A stretch of DNA of 64,000 nucleotides from Nelumbo lutea (Eukaryota > Streptophyta > Magnoliopsida > Proteales > Nelumbonaceae), in NCBI GenBank assembly GCA_022828595.1, contig JAKGHH010000001.1, forward strand, positions 74,706,401 to 74,770,400. Reading direction: 5' to 3'. Positions within the stretch are counted from its first letter, which is position 1, and each line of letters opens with the position of its first letter. Position numbers and translations under genes: made by a program. Positions 1-10,994 of this stretch are shown here, in pieces. The notes beneath the pieces were generated by a model that saw only the letters and a list, made by a program, of their open reading frames with translations, had not been told where the DNA came from and searched no databases.

Positions 1-168
1 CCGCCGGTTACTGGGTTAGTGGTTCGATTGTCTGGTCTGACTGTCCGAAAAGATCATCCCGTGATGTTTAAAAAAAAAACGAAAATCCATTGTTTGAGTC
101 AAATGGGTCAATGGTTTAACAACCCGGGTCAAAATTCAATGGTTTTTACAAAAATAATGGTTAGGGGC
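1..168 (-). mobile_element. hAT-like MITE, partial copy cut by window edge
   Basis: Reading the minus strand of the copies at 431-718 and 12302-12592 gives the same order of motifs as here (gggttagtggttcgatt, then a block rich in gtccga and gatcat, then an A-run). The left part is missing because the window starts inside it. The right half is diverged and its end near 168 is approximate. It is non-coding; the short ORF across it is incidental. Confidence 0.45.
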
Positions 169-430
169 CGAAATGGAACTGGTGAAGTACACTGCATTCC
201 ACCGTATAAATCTGAAATTGTAGCCTCCCTTCCGCATCCTGTGTTTGTATCTGGCATCCATCCACGGTCGACATTCATAACACCTGTACGGTAGGACTAA
301 GAATTCCGGTATGGATTAAACCGCCATTTCCCCGAATTTTAAAGCCTTGTTGTAAGTGCATTAGACCTAGCTAAAAGGTTGGTGGGGTTAGTGATAAGAT
401 TTATAAATGGCCTATAGGCACAATGCAGAT

Positions 431-718
431 CATGGTTTTCAAAATCGGACTGGATCGGATGGTCGGACTGGAAAAATCGGGAACCGGTCATTTATTTTTC
501 CCCAAAATCGCTTTTTCCCCCCAAACTGTTGATTTTAGTCAGCAAACCGCTAAACCGGCCAGTTAACCATTTGAACCGTTCAAACGGTTTTGATCATTTT
601 TCAATTTTTTATTTTTTTGTCATAACGGGCCGATCATTCGGGTCAAACGATCGGACCATTCGAACCAATAATCGAACCCCTAACCGGTTCAGTCACCGGG
701 TCGGTTTTAAAAACCATG
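431..718 (+). mobile_element. hAT-like MITE, copy A
   Basis: A 288-bp non-coding element with imperfect terminal inverted repeats: it starts catggttttcaaaa and ends ttttaaaaaccatg. It is flanked by 8-bp direct repeats atgcagat (423-430) and atgcaaat (719-726), one mismatch. An 8-bp target-site duplication is typical of hAT elements. The interior is a patchwork of aaccgg/cggacc motifs around a T-rich centre and is shared with the copies at 12302 and 26342. No transposase is encoded, so it would depend on an autonomous relative. Confidence 0.75.
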
Positions 719-882
719 ATGCAAATAGCCTGTCTATGCATGACGGCGTTTGAACTTGCATATCTTTACAAGGAATGCCCTGTGATCAACTAAGTCAACG
801 AAGGGTAGGTTGGCCACAATGAAAACAGAGAACCCATTATATCACCACTTTTCTATTAATACTCTTTGTTTATGGTGAAATG

Positions 883-1085
883 CATGGTTTTCGAACTGCT
901 GTTGACCAGGACGGTTAGACTGTTTGGCCTTAGTCCTTGGCAAAAAATTGTTGAATTGGTCAATGACCCATTTTCCAGGGTGGTCAAACTATTGACCCAT
1001 TCAACCATTTTTGTCCATTTTTTTTATTTTAATTTTTTAATTTTGTCTAGAACGGTTCCTATTCAAGTTGTTTTTTGAAACATTG
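883..1085 (+). mobile_element. hAT-like MITE, copy B with perfect 8-bp TSD
   Basis: A shorter, diverged member of the family at 431-718, starting catggttttcgaact and ending ttttttgaaacattg. The perfect direct repeat gtgaaatg (875-882 and 1086-1093) marks the insertion precisely and supports hAT-type integration. The interior keeps the family motifs (gaccaggacggtt, the ttttttattttaatttttt core) but has lost about 85 bp. Non-coding. Confidence 0.8.
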
Positions 1086-1093
1086 GTGAAATG

Positions 1094-2137
1094 TTAATTT
1101 ATGCTAGGCTGAGGCCAATCCTACTCATGCACCCATGTCTTGTTGAAAGTTTTGTGGCATGTCTTACTCTTACCACAAGAACTTGTGTATTTGTAGAAGT
1201 GTAGACAATCGGCCAAGTTGCCTACTAAACATGTTGGGGAATTGGTTTCGGGAGGAGCCGGCCATTTTTTTAAATTCTAAAAAAACAAAAATTAATTTAG
1301 TTGGAGTTATCCGAATTGTCGGTTCAAAATCCCAACTTGATTTCAACGGTTGAAGCCTTTCAACTCCAAGTGTTCAAGCCTCCCAAATTGCTAACTTGAG
1401 ATACTTGAGTTGGTTGAGCAAGCATTTTCTTGTTAAAACTTCAATAAAATTGAGAATTGGAGAATTAGTCAATCAGAGTTCAGAGAATGTATGAGAGATT
1501 GGGAGATTTAAACTTGAAAGAGTATGAGAACTAGAGAAGAGATTAAGAAAATTGTTGAATTGATGGGATGGGAATGGTGGAGGATATGACTATTTATAGG
1601 AATTGGAAATAATTCAATTGCCCAAAATACCCTAAAACTAGTTGTTTTTTAGTTGTTAGGAGGGGTATCTTGGTCATTGTTAAGTTATTTATTACTTTAC
1701 CCAAAATACCCCCCTAAACTAGCTATTATATAGTTGTTGGGGGGCATTTGTGTCATTTTTTCTCCCCCATAACCAAAATACATAAATACCCTCCTTTATA
1801 GTTGTTGGGGGGTATTTCTATAAAAGCTAAAACTAGCCATTTGGGGCTAGTGGGATGTGCCATGCCAGCCCTTGGGCCATGAGCAGCATGGCATGTATAG
1901 TCATGTTGTGTCGTACTGACCCATGGATTTCAAACCCCAGGCCCAGCATGGCCAGACCATCATGCTGAACCTAGCACGACTATGTGCCATCGTGCTAGAG
2001 GACTTGGTATTTTCTTTCATGGGAAAAAGAAAATAACGCACATTATAATAATCTGTGTGCAAAGACTATAAGCCAAAATTATTTACTTAGGTATCAGGGC
2101 ACCATAGCTTAAATATATGATAAGCCAAAAGTATGAA
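1094..2137 (-). other. Gene-free stretch, promoter/LTR-like on minus strand
   Basis: No convincing coding sequence. On the minus strand there is a good TATA box (ctataaatag, 1590-1599). Upstream of it are repeated short blocks of the type aaaataccc with ttagttgtt (about 1620-1820), and downstream a pyrimidine-rich leader-like stretch. This resembles the U3/R part of an LTR or an orphan plant promoter, but neither LTR ends nor a partner LTR could be found, so the identity is open. Confidence 0.25.
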
Positions 2138-2516
2138 ACTCTGACCAGCATTTAAAGTGAAGTGTAATGACTCAAAACCCCTAAAAGACAACTTGAACTT
2201 AGAAAACTTACTCATGATAGGATTTGATATTGAAAATTGGCCTTATGACCTTAAAAGTCAAGAAAGGAATTGAAGAAGGCAAAATTCTTAAATCCAATTT
2301 TAGTATGTTCATTGCTACTATTCTATCAATTAGTTGATTCCTAAATGGTGATTCCCAAATCCCGATTACTCCTTCAAGCATGTATTAACTAAATCCTTTA
2401 AATACCTTTTTTTTTTAATTTATCTTCTAAAATAGAATTAATTATCCATTGCAATATGAAACTTAGAAAAATAATAAATATGATAGCATTAAATTAATGA
2501 TAGGGTTTAGAACTTA

Positions 2517-2912
2517 GGGGGTGTCTTTTTTTTTTTGGATTTTGGGAGGGGGAAGTTGATCAATGGGATTTTGGTTCCCATTGACCAAGAATCCCATGTT
2601 CATTTTTCAGATTTATGTGGGGATTAGGGAAAATTTAATTTCCTGCGTACCACTTACATGGGTAAGTGATACCCATCTCCTAGGTGGATAAATAACTTTC
2701 CCACCTAGGGGGAAAGTTGCTAATACTTGAATGGGACAAAAATGCCCTTTTTAATAATGATTTTTTATGGTTAAAATGATTATTATCTTATTTATCTAGG
2801 AATAAAAGAACATGGGTAAATGCACTTATCCAGGTAAGTGTTTCCTAGGAAAAACTTACCCAGGTAATTGCATTTATCTGAATAAATAATTTAACGAAAA
2901 GCGAACGGGACC
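2517..2912 (+). mobile_element. PIF/Harbinger-type (Tourist-like) MITE
   Basis: A 396-bp non-coding element between two TTA triplets (2514-2516 and 2913-2915). The paralogous locus near 41822 reads gaacttaatgtgcc without it, so the empty site is visible and TTA is the target-site duplication. Imperfect TIRs: ggggg-tgtc-ttttt at the left, and ggtcccgttcgcttttcg as the reverse complement of the right end. Related to 44288-44601 and to a fragment at 34820-34964. Confidence 0.85.
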
Positions 2913-3432
2913 TTAACGTGCCCTTTAGTTGAGAAGCATGAGCAAGCTTAGTTGATAAAATCTTCTCTGAGAGTCATGAAATCGAGAATTGAACACCAAC
3001 CCAATCTTAATGATAAAAAGGAAAATTACAAATAACAATTAACAAATTATACCCAGTGCGGGTGGGTATGTTTTTGTCGCCAGCTAATCCCCTCCCATTT
3101 GACTCCCGATTTACACCTGGGTTTTGCTTCTGTTCTGTTTTAAAAAGGAGAATTAGGGGTACCACAAAATCAATGAAGTTTGAAGATCGATGAAACAAAA
3201 AATTTGACAGTTCGCAATTGTTATCCTTGCAACAGATCCCATGGGAAATAGCAGAAAGCACATGCTAATAACTTCAGCAATGCTGCTTACAGGAATACAG
3301 AGTGCCTAAACCTAACTCATAAAAGTGTAAATAAAAGGAGCATGGCATAAAAATATCCCACACTTCGGAATGCTTTCTAACTTAAAATAACTGATACTGA
3401 AACTTGTACGTGTATCCCTGGCTCAATGGTTC

Positions 3433-4222
3433 TTAACGTCCACCACCGCCACCTCCACTTCCATCACCTGCTCCACCACCACTGCCGACTCCTATCCCAA
3501 ACCCTCCTCCAATCCCACCACCTCGTCCTAAACTTCCACCCGCACCACCACCTCTACCAATGCCACTGCCACCACTAGCTCCACCTCCCACTCCACCTGC
3601 ACCAAATCCACCACCAGCACCACCATCTCCGCCGCCAGCAAAGCCTCCACCTCCACTAACACCTCCTCCAGCACCACCACCACCAACTCCACCACCTTCG
3701 CCAAAGCCACCACCATGACCAGAACAACCTTCTCCACCACCACCAAAACCACCACCTCCACCAACACCGCCTCCAGCACCACCACCTACGCCACCACCTG
3801 CTCCAAATCCTCCACCATGGCCGGATCCTCCACCTGCACCACCTCCCCCACCGCCACCGAAACCACCACCTCTAGCTCCACCTCCTACACCACCACCAGC
3901 TCCAAATTCTCCTCAATGACCAGACCTACCGCCAACACCACCTCCGCCACCACCACCAAAACCACCGCTTCCTCCAGCACCATCTCCTACACCACCGCCA
4001 GCTCTAAAACCTCCTCCATGACCTGACCCACCACCAACACCACCTCCGCCACCAGCGCCAAAACCACCACCTCCACGAATGCCACCCCCAGCTCCGAATC
4101 CTCTACCACGCCCGAAGCCTCCACCACCACGATGACCAAAGCCGCAATGCCGACCTCCAAAACGACAACCATTGTCGCCCAGAGTGCTAGCACTCAAATG
4201 AAAGACAATACTCAAAAGAAGA
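3433..4222 (-). pseudogene. Disrupted glycine-rich protein gene, main (3') part
   Basis: Paralogue of the intact gene at 42569-43459. This piece encodes the rest of the leader, the conserved segment STLGDNGCRFGG..CGFGHRGG, and the Gly-rich repeats. It is broken in three ways. A copia element sits in the signal-peptide codons (gene continues at 9193). A Gly codon of a GSGHGGG repeat has become TGA (3913-3915 on the plus strand). The promoter-proximal region is deleted beyond 9260. Indels relative to the intact copy, including a 12-bp loss near 3725 and fewer Gly-Val repeats at the C-terminus, look in-frame, so decay probably began with the element or the promoter loss. Any ORF reading out of the LTR into this segment is an artefact. 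Expected product none. Confidence 0.9.
4218..4222 (+). repeat. Target-site duplication of copia-1 (left)
   Basis: The 5-bp gaaga immediately before the 5' LTR is repeated at 9193-9197 immediately after the 3' LTR. Removing the element and one repeat restores the local order seen in the paralogue (aaaagaagaagaagccc near 43401), so this is the insertion site. Confidence 0.9.
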
Positions 4223-4450
4223 TATTGGATGAAGAAAAGGTTCACGAGAGTCCTAGGAGATCCCTGATTTGTATTCTGTATATTTCCTGTATAGTTAGGA
4301 TTTAGAAATTTTGTTTTTAATTTTTAGATTAGGAAGTCTTTTGGATTTTAGAAAGTTTTGGGGAGCAAGAACTCATCAAATTTGTATATATATATATATA
4401 TCATAAGATAACAATGGAAAGGCAGGACCTTTGGCTTCCGAAAATTTTCA
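4223..4450 (+). repeat. copia-1 5' LTR
   Basis: A 228-bp LTR, beginning tattggatgaag (canonical TG changed to TA, as in the other LTR) and ending aaaattttca directly before the primer-binding site. Its 3' portion contains a short (TA)n run that is much longer in the partner LTR at 8932-9192. The flanking gaaga repeat fixes the left border. Confidence 0.9.
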
Positions 4451-4462
4451 TGGTATCAGAGC
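4451..4462 (+). other. Primer-binding site, initiator Met-tRNA
   Basis: tggtatcagagc follows the 5' LTR without a gap. This is the usual plant copia primer site, complementary to the 3' end of initiator Met-tRNA, and it fixes the LTR end and the element's orientation. Confidence 0.9.
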
Positions 4463-5159
4463 AATGTTCTGGTGGTAAAGCTTATTGACACCGAGTTGAT
4501 GTACTTTGAGTCCCAGTCCCTGATTTCTTCGTTGTAGCAGTGGCAAGTCTGGACTCTTCTTCCCCCTCTGGACCGAAACAGAGCAGTGGCCAATCGGCGA
4601 GGCAGCAGTTACTTCACACCCCACTCTTCTTCTCATAATCCCACTAGGGATAAGTCTTCAAGGACTGTAGCCCATCCCCTTCCTTCGAACCCAACCCAGA
4701 AGACTGGCAGCAAACACTGTTCCTCTTCCTGTTCTAACGGAACAAGCGGCGGTATTGTTCATCTTCTCTGACCTCGCGACACTAGAACAACGGCGAAATC
4801 CGGCTCATTTGTCATTAGATCTTCAACGATTCCTCACCATCTTCTGTTGACCAGTGCTTTTTCCCCATCATCCACATTTCCTTCTTAGTGGGAAAAACAT
4901 GAATCCTTCAAAATCCACTATTCATCATCTATTTCCTGCGAACTAAATAGGGGTGGTGGCTGCCTCCTATCTCTATCTCTTTATTGCGTTCGCTAGATGA
5001 ACAGATACAATCATAGCATACGTCATTAGAAGTCTCGCTTAGCCGAGGAATCTCTGTAGCACCTCCCAGTCTAATAGATTTGATGCGCAAAGATAGCAGC
5101 AGCACCAACACCTTTATCACAATCTCTTCAGTCACAACGGGTATTGCTAATTGGTCACC

Positions 5160-8100
5160 ATGGTTACCAACAACGACATGAATGGTGAGAGCTCGAGTAA
5201 GTCTGTTGGACCGTCTTCTCCTTTCTATTTGCATCCATCAGATAATCCTGGAATTATTATCAGTCCGATGGTCTTGAAAGGAGATAACTACGATGAACGG
5301 GCAGATGCGGTTGGTTTTGCAGCACAAGCCTCGCAGACATCGCGAGACAGTAGAGCTACTTCAAAAGACAAAACAATTGTGGTCAATTTGGCCATGAAGA
5401 AAAGAATTGCTCCAATTGATTGGATACCCTGAATGGTGGGGAGACAGACGCCGTGGTACGTCGACTGGGCGTGGAGCAGGACGAGGAAAAGGGGGTGGAC
5501 CCTCTGGCAGACGTTTCTGAGGTACGACAAAAGCTCATGCTGCTCAGTTATCAGCGAGGCATGAGGTGGCTGCTAATGCAGCTGTGACTTACGAAGACAG
5601 GACCAGATTGAACGGGCTTAATGACGAGCAATGATAGACTCTTGTAAGCATGCTTAATGCTTACAAAACCAGGACTAATGAAAAACTCTCTGGTAAGAAA
5701 TACTCCACTGAATGGATTGTTGACTCTGGGGCGTCACATCACATGACAGGGAATATAAATGTGCTTGTCGACACCTATGATGTTGCACCTTATCCTGTTA
5801 GGTTACCCAACGGTGCACACACCGAGGCCGTGAAAGAAGGCATTGTTGAACTTGGAAATAATTTTAAGTTGCTGCACGTATTATATGTCCCAAAACTCAA
5901 TTGTAATTTATTGTTAGTAGGTTGGTTTTTTGTGAGACATATTATATTGTGACGTTTACTAATAAGTTGTGTGTGATACAAGACCGCATCTCGAGGACTC
6001 TGATTGGTGTGGGTGAACAACTTGATGGGGTCTATGTCTTCAAGGGTGTGGCATTGGTTCGTGCTTACAAGACAGATGGAATTGGGTCATGTGATTTGTG
6101 GCATCGGAGATTGGGGCACCCTTCTTATCAAATGGTTAGCTTACTTCTTAACATCAGTGATAGTAAGAACAAAACCTATGATGTTTGTTTGAAGGCAAAT
6201 CAAACTAGAGATGTTTTTATTCAAAGCAGCAATAAGGTGACTGATTGTTTTGTATTAATTCATTGTGACTTATGGGGTGCTTATAGAGTACCTGCATCTT
6301 GTGGTGCTGTATACTTTTTGACAATTGTTGATGATTATTCTCAAGCGGTTTGGATTTATTTGCTGGCTGAAAAAAGTGAAGTTGGTCGTACGCTCAAAAA
6401 TTTCAGTGCCATGATTGAACGACAATTTAATAAGAAGGTTAAGGTGGTGAGAAGTGATAATGGAACATAGTTTAAATCCTTGAAATCATATTTTGACGAG
6501 CAAGGAATTTTATTTCAAACTTCCTGTGTTGGAACACCCCAACAAAATGGTTGTGTGGAGAGAAAGCATCGTCATATTTTGAATGTACCTAGAGTGCTCA
6601 GGTTTCAAGCACATATTCCGATCAATTTCTGGGGTGAGTGTGTTTTGATCGCAGGGTACTTGATTAATCGGACACCTTCGACCCTTCTTGGTGGTAAAAC
6701 ACCTTACGAGATGCTATTTGGACAAAGTCCTTCTTATAAACATCTCAGAGTTTTTAATTGTTTGTGTTTTTCGCATACTCGGAACCATAACAAATTTGCC
6801 GCTAGGAGTAGGAAATGTGTCTTTATTGGGTACCCTTTTGGGAAAAAGGGGTGGAAATTATACGACCTTGAGTCTGGTGACTAATTCATCTCACGAGACG
6901 TGGTGTTTAGTGAGAACGAGTTTCCCTTTGCCACTCTAGAACATCAACCCTTAGTTACCAGTCCTCCCGTAGCCAAAGAAAATGATGGGTTGCCTTGGGC
7001 CACTCCTCCTAGCATGGTATCTGAGTCACCTCATATAGAAGTCAGGGGGAGCAACACGATCGATGAAGAAGGACATCAGAACACGGGTAATGATGAGGAA
7101 GCAGGTTCTCTTGATGAGACAAGGAGCCATACAGATTGCAGAAATAATGAAACTCCAATTGCTCCTCAGCCCACCACGGAGTTATTAGGCCATGGACATT
7201 GAGAAAAGTGGCCCCCAGCTATTTACAGGACTTTGTCACATACTCTGCTCGTCGTTTAGACCCCTTCGCTGTTTCTCCCACATCATCTCAATCCTCAGGT
7301 ACTCCTTATCCCATAACTCATTGTGTGACATATGATAATTTTTCTATGAAACACAGACATTTATTGGCAGCTGTTACTGTAGGTTGAGAACCTACTTGTT
7401 TCTCTGAGGCAATGACTGATGCTCGGTGGTGCGAGGCTATGCACCAAGAGATACAGGCTTTGGAAGCCAATGGGACATGGACCTTGGAAGACCTCCCACC
7501 TGAAAAAAAGGCAATCAGGTGTAAATGGGTATACAAAATCAAGTACAACTCTAATGGATCCATTGAAAGATTTAAAGCACGGTTGGTAGTCCTGGGCAAC
7601 ACTCAAGTTGAAGGTCTTGATTACAACGAGACCTTTGCCCCTATGGCTAAAATGGTTACAGTTTGAACTTTCTTAGCAGTTGTTGCGGCCCAACATTGGG
7701 AATTGTATCAGATGGATGTCCACAATGCTTTTCTGCATGGTGATCTCCATGAGGAGGTCTATATGAAACCTCCTCCAGGTTTTTCGGCCTCCGAGACTAG
7801 AAAGGTATGCAAACTCCGGAAATCTTTGTATGGTCTGCGGCAACCCCCCTGGAACTGATTCTTTAAGTTAGGTGCTGCCTTGAAAACTTTTGAGTTTGAA
7901 CAGTCCTATTTCGATTATTCCTTATTTACATATCACAAGAATGGACTTGTCTTGCACGTCCTGGTTTATGTTGATGACTTAATTGTTGGTGGTAATAACC
8001 CGGAGCTCATACACAAATTTAAACAGTATATGAACCGATGCTTTCACATGAAGGAATTGGGTGTTCTTAAATATTTTTTGGGCATCGAAGTGACTCGTAG

Positions 8101-8930
8101 ACTATCGGGGATATTTCTTTGCCAAAGAAAATATGCACTTGATATTATTACAGAATCTGGCTTATTGGGGTCCAAACCTACTCACTTTCCTATTACTCAG
8201 AATCATAAACTTGCCCTTGTTGACGGAGCACTCCTGGATGACCCTGAACGATATCGACGTCTTGTGGGTCGTTTGATTTATTTAACCATTACACGACTAG
8301 AGCTTAGTTATTGCATCCATGTCCTGGCTCAATTTATGCAGTGTCCTCATGTTGATTATTGTGATACAGCATTACGTGTGGTTCGTTATCTGAAAGGACG
8401 TCCTGGTCAAGGAATATTTTTGCGCTCTGATAGTAATCTGCAATTGTATGCCTATTGTGATTCCGATTGGGCGAGTTGTTCTCTAACTCATTGCTCTCTT
8501 ACTAGGTACTTTGTCATGTTAGGACATTCTCCCATCTCCTGGAAGACTAAGAAACAACATACTTTCTCCCGGTCCTCTGCTGAGGCTGAATACCGATCAA
8601 TGGCTACTGCCAGTTGTGAGTTGAAGTGGCTGAAAGGTCTGCTGTCATCTTTGGGTATATCTCAACCTCAACTTATATGCTTGTTTTGTGACAATCAAAC
8701 TACTCTGCACATTGCTGCGAACCCTGTCTTCCATGAGCGAACCAAACATATTGAAGTTGATTGTCATTTCATTCGCAATGACCTCCAAGCCGACAACATT
8801 GCGCCTTCTTATGTATGTACTGGTGAACAAGTTGCCGACATTTTCACAAAGGCTCTCAGACAACAACAATTTGATTTTTTTCCTTCCCAAGCTGGGCATT
8901 CACAATCCTCATGCACTACCTTGAGAGGGA
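5160..8930 (+). pseudogene. copia-1 gag-pol remnant
   Basis: Starts at ATG 5160 with a short gag N-terminus (YLHPSDNPG, VLKGDNYDE). Most of gag is deleted: a frame-shifted CCHC zinc-knuckle remnant (CGQFGHEEKNC, about 5385) follows within 130 bp. The protease keeps the DSGA site (5722-5733). The pre-integrase motif HRRLGHPS is near 6105. The integrase spans about 6240-6880, with a stop in its conserved DNGT region (6468-6470) and the intact PQQNGCVER segment beyond it. RT begins near 7412 (MTDARW..EIQALEANGTW), has stops near 7664 and 7857, and keeps YVDD at 7967-7978. RNase H continues in one open frame to the polypurine tract, including SRSSAEAEYR and FCDNQTT. A leaderless, multiply interrupted copy; no functional polyprotein is possible. 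Confidence 0.92.
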
Positions 8931-8931
8931 G
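8921..8931 (+). other. copia-1 polypurine tract
   Basis: ttgagagggag lies immediately before the 3' LTR start, the expected position of the plus-strand primer. Confidence 0.75.
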
Positions 8932-9092
8932 TATTGGATGAAGATAAGGTTCGCGAGAGTCCTAGGAGATCCCGGATCTATATTCCATATATTTCCTATA
9001 CAATTAGGATTTAGAAATTTTATTTTATTTTTTTGGATTAAGAAGTTTTTTGAATTTTAAAGAGTTTTGAAGAGCAAGAACTCCATCGAATT

Positions 9093-9145
<53 letters not shown>

Positions 9146-9192
9146 TAAGATAACAATAGAAAGGCAGGACCTTTGGCTTCCGAAATTTTTCA
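8932..9192 (+). repeat. copia-1 3' LTR
   Basis: A 261-bp partner of the LTR at 4223-4450, with the same start (tattggatgaag) and end (ttttca). The extra length is a (TA)n expansion at 9094-9143. Scattered substitutions separate the two copies. It is followed by the target duplication gaaga (9193-9197). Confidence 0.9.
9094..9143. repeat. (TA)n microsatellite inside 3' LTR
   Basis: About 24 TA units, versus about 9 at the same place in the 5' LTR (4385-4402), so the expansion happened after insertion. Confidence 0.95.
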
Positions 9193-9247
9193 GAAGAAGA
9201 TGCCCATAGAGCTTCTTCGCAGAGACACAGACACTCATGATTCCCAT
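9193..9247 (-). pseudogene. Disrupted GRP gene, 5' exon end (start codon side)
   Basis: The minus-strand ATG at 9247 opens MGIMSVCVSAKKLYG, matching the leader start of the intact paralogue (ATG at 43459) with Ala for Thr. The coding sequence stops at the copia-1 insertion and resumes at 4222. Upstream, two deletions relative to the paralogue remove the segment containing the TATA box (equivalent to about 43517-43577) and a second segment (about 43588-43782). The locus therefore lacks its core promoter as well as its reading frame. Confidence 0.88.
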
Positions 9248-9576
9248 ATGCAAAGCAAAACTCAGATCTTCAGCTTACTTGCTGTTGCTTGGTATGCAAC
9301 TCCATACTCCGTCTACTTCATAGGCAATGGGCTGGGCCTGGCTGGGCCCTGCCAACTACAGCTTTACTTTAACCTGTCATTCATTAAAAATCGAAAAACC
9401 AGGTAGAACCGAAAAATCCTATTAATCGAATATATATTATATTATATATTATCTATATATATTACACCTGGTCATGAATCACAAGTTACCTTATTTGCCT
9501 CAAATCTCAATTTTAGCATTTTTTATAAATAAAAAAATAAAAAAATAAAAAAAAATAAAATTAGATATAAAATAAT

Positions 9577-9740
9577 AGGGAAAATCTATGAAAATATGAT
9601 ATAGACAGAGTTTTGATCAATCAAAACCCACCCATGAATTTTGATAAATGACAATTGAATCGCTACCACGTTTATGATTCAATTTTATTGGTCAGTTATT
9701 TTTCTGATATTATATATTTTCCATATCATAACCGAACCCA
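9577..9740. mobile_element. 164-bp insertion relative to paralogue
   Basis: The segment is flanked by ataat at 9572-9576 and 9741-9745. The paralogue near 44030 has one ataat and no insert. It could be a small transposon with a 5-bp target duplication, or a deletion by microhomology in the other copy. Its ends show no strong inverted repeat. Confidence 0.5.
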
Positions 9741-10439
9741 ATAATATCATATGTACAATATAATTATACATTTCATTCAATTTTACACTTTGAAAGAACC
9801 GAAGGGAATCAAACCGCACACCCCTAAAAGTAGCTTTTGGTATTGTAGACTCGCAATTTCTTCATCACATAATCCTCTTCACACCCACATCATAGCACTT
9901 GTCGCCATATAATGAGAATATCTCCCCATAAATGAAAACATATAAATACAAGAGATGTTTCCTATGTGCAATTGCAACTGTTTTGAGGGGGTGTGACAAG
10001 GAAATCCGAACACAGACTCTGTGTAGGAAATCTTTAATTTATTAGGAGAATGAACCGTTATTATCCTCACTATTCAAGCTTTATTTATCTATTTAGGGTC
10101 GATAAAAAGTCCAGATCTACTCCTCACACCAACCTCACAGCACGGCCCAGCCGTAGAAAAACTAGGGTTGGATTTAACCAACCCAATCCACCCATTTATT
10201 AATGAGTTGGGTTGTACGTTTTAATCGTGGGTCATTAATGGGTGGTGGGTTGACCCAATAACTTGAATTTTAATGAGTAGGGCAGGTTGGGTCAAGGGTG
10301 TCCAGTGGTTATATGTATAACCATCACTTTATGTTTGCTTTTCATTCATTTGTTTTCCTCTAGATGACTTTTCTTTTGCTCTACGCCTTGTCCTCTCTCT
10401 CTCTCTCTTTATCTATCTATCTATCTATACATCTATATC

Positions 10440-10442
<3 letters not shown>

Positions 10443-10474
<32 letters not shown>
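10443..10474. repeat. (AC)n microsatellite
   Basis: About 16 AC units preceded by (TC)n and (TATC)n runs (10392-10442). It abuts the 5' end of a hAT-like MITE and may have eroded that end. Confidence 0.95.
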
Positions 10475-10478
<4 letters not shown>

Positions 10479-10994
10479 GGGATCATGTGATGCACGGGAT
10501 GGGGCACTCCTCCCTGTTCCTCCCCTTCGTAAGTCATGACACTATATTCCATCCTTGCCCCAACCAAAGTTGTAGGGCAGGTTCGGGGTGAGGCACCCAT
10601 TGCTTGTCGAAGATGGGTAATCCCCAAATTTTCCCCACCTTGAGGCAAACACCTAAAAAATCTAATTTATGGATATTTTACAAATATCATTATGGGAATT
10701 TGGGGGTATTTTAGGAATTGGATTATGATAATTTAGAGGCATTTTATAAATGAAATTATGGGATCCTAGGATTATAAGAATATGAGAAAACTTAGGGATA
10801 TTTAAAAATCAATATTAAATCTATAGATAATTTACTAATTTACCATTGGGTTTAGGGAATTATATGCAAACCCCATCCTAATTTGGGGCAAAAATATTTT
10901 CCTTGTCCCCACCCCATCTTTGCTTAGTCCCCGTTTAATATTTGAAAAAACTTGACCCGTTCAATAAGTTTTATAGGGAAAATTACCATCCCTA
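10475..10994 (+). mobile_element. hAT-like MITE, second family, diverged copy
   Basis: About 520 bp, sharing order and wording with 54609-55112: a ggatggggcac start, an internal gggtattttaggaattg block, then an end whose reverse complement reads tagggatggtaat. The 5' end is eroded next to the (AC)n run, so no target duplication is visible here. Non-coding. Confidence 0.65.

Larger units (their letters stand above)
4223..9192 (+). mobile_element. Ty1/copia LTR retrotransposon (copia-1), decayed
   Basis: A 4970-bp element with two LTRs, 5-bp target duplication gaaga, an initiator-Met tRNA primer site, gag-pol remnants in copia order (gag, protease, integrase, RT, RNase H) and a polypurine tract. 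It lies in the signal-peptide codons of a GRP gene, in opposite orientation to the gene. Several stops and frameshifts and a collapsed gag show that it is inactive. The two LTRs have clearly diverged, so it is not recent. Confidence 0.95.
2138..10359. repeat. Segmental duplication, copy 1
   Basis: Flanks and body match 38045-38105 plus 41550-44915 in the same orientation. They share the block with aatgactcaaaa..ccctaaaagacaactt, the block starting aagaaaggaattgaagaagg, the whole GRP gene with its 3' flank, and about 1 kb beyond the gene start. Copy 1 differs by a PIF/Harbinger MITE (2517-2912), a copia element (4223-9192), a 164-bp insertion (9577-9740) and two deletions upstream of the GRP start. 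Boundaries are by eye, within tens of bases. Confidence 0.85.

Noticed and set aside
19..294. ORFs over the left-edge and 529-753 MITEs
   Set aside because: They fall in non-coding MITE sequence with defined termini; no protein similarity recognised.
3528..4026. Val-rich and Thr/Ser-rich ORFs over the disrupted GRP gene
   Set aside because: Frame shadows of the Gly-rich coding sequence; neither has a leader nor a conserved counterpart.
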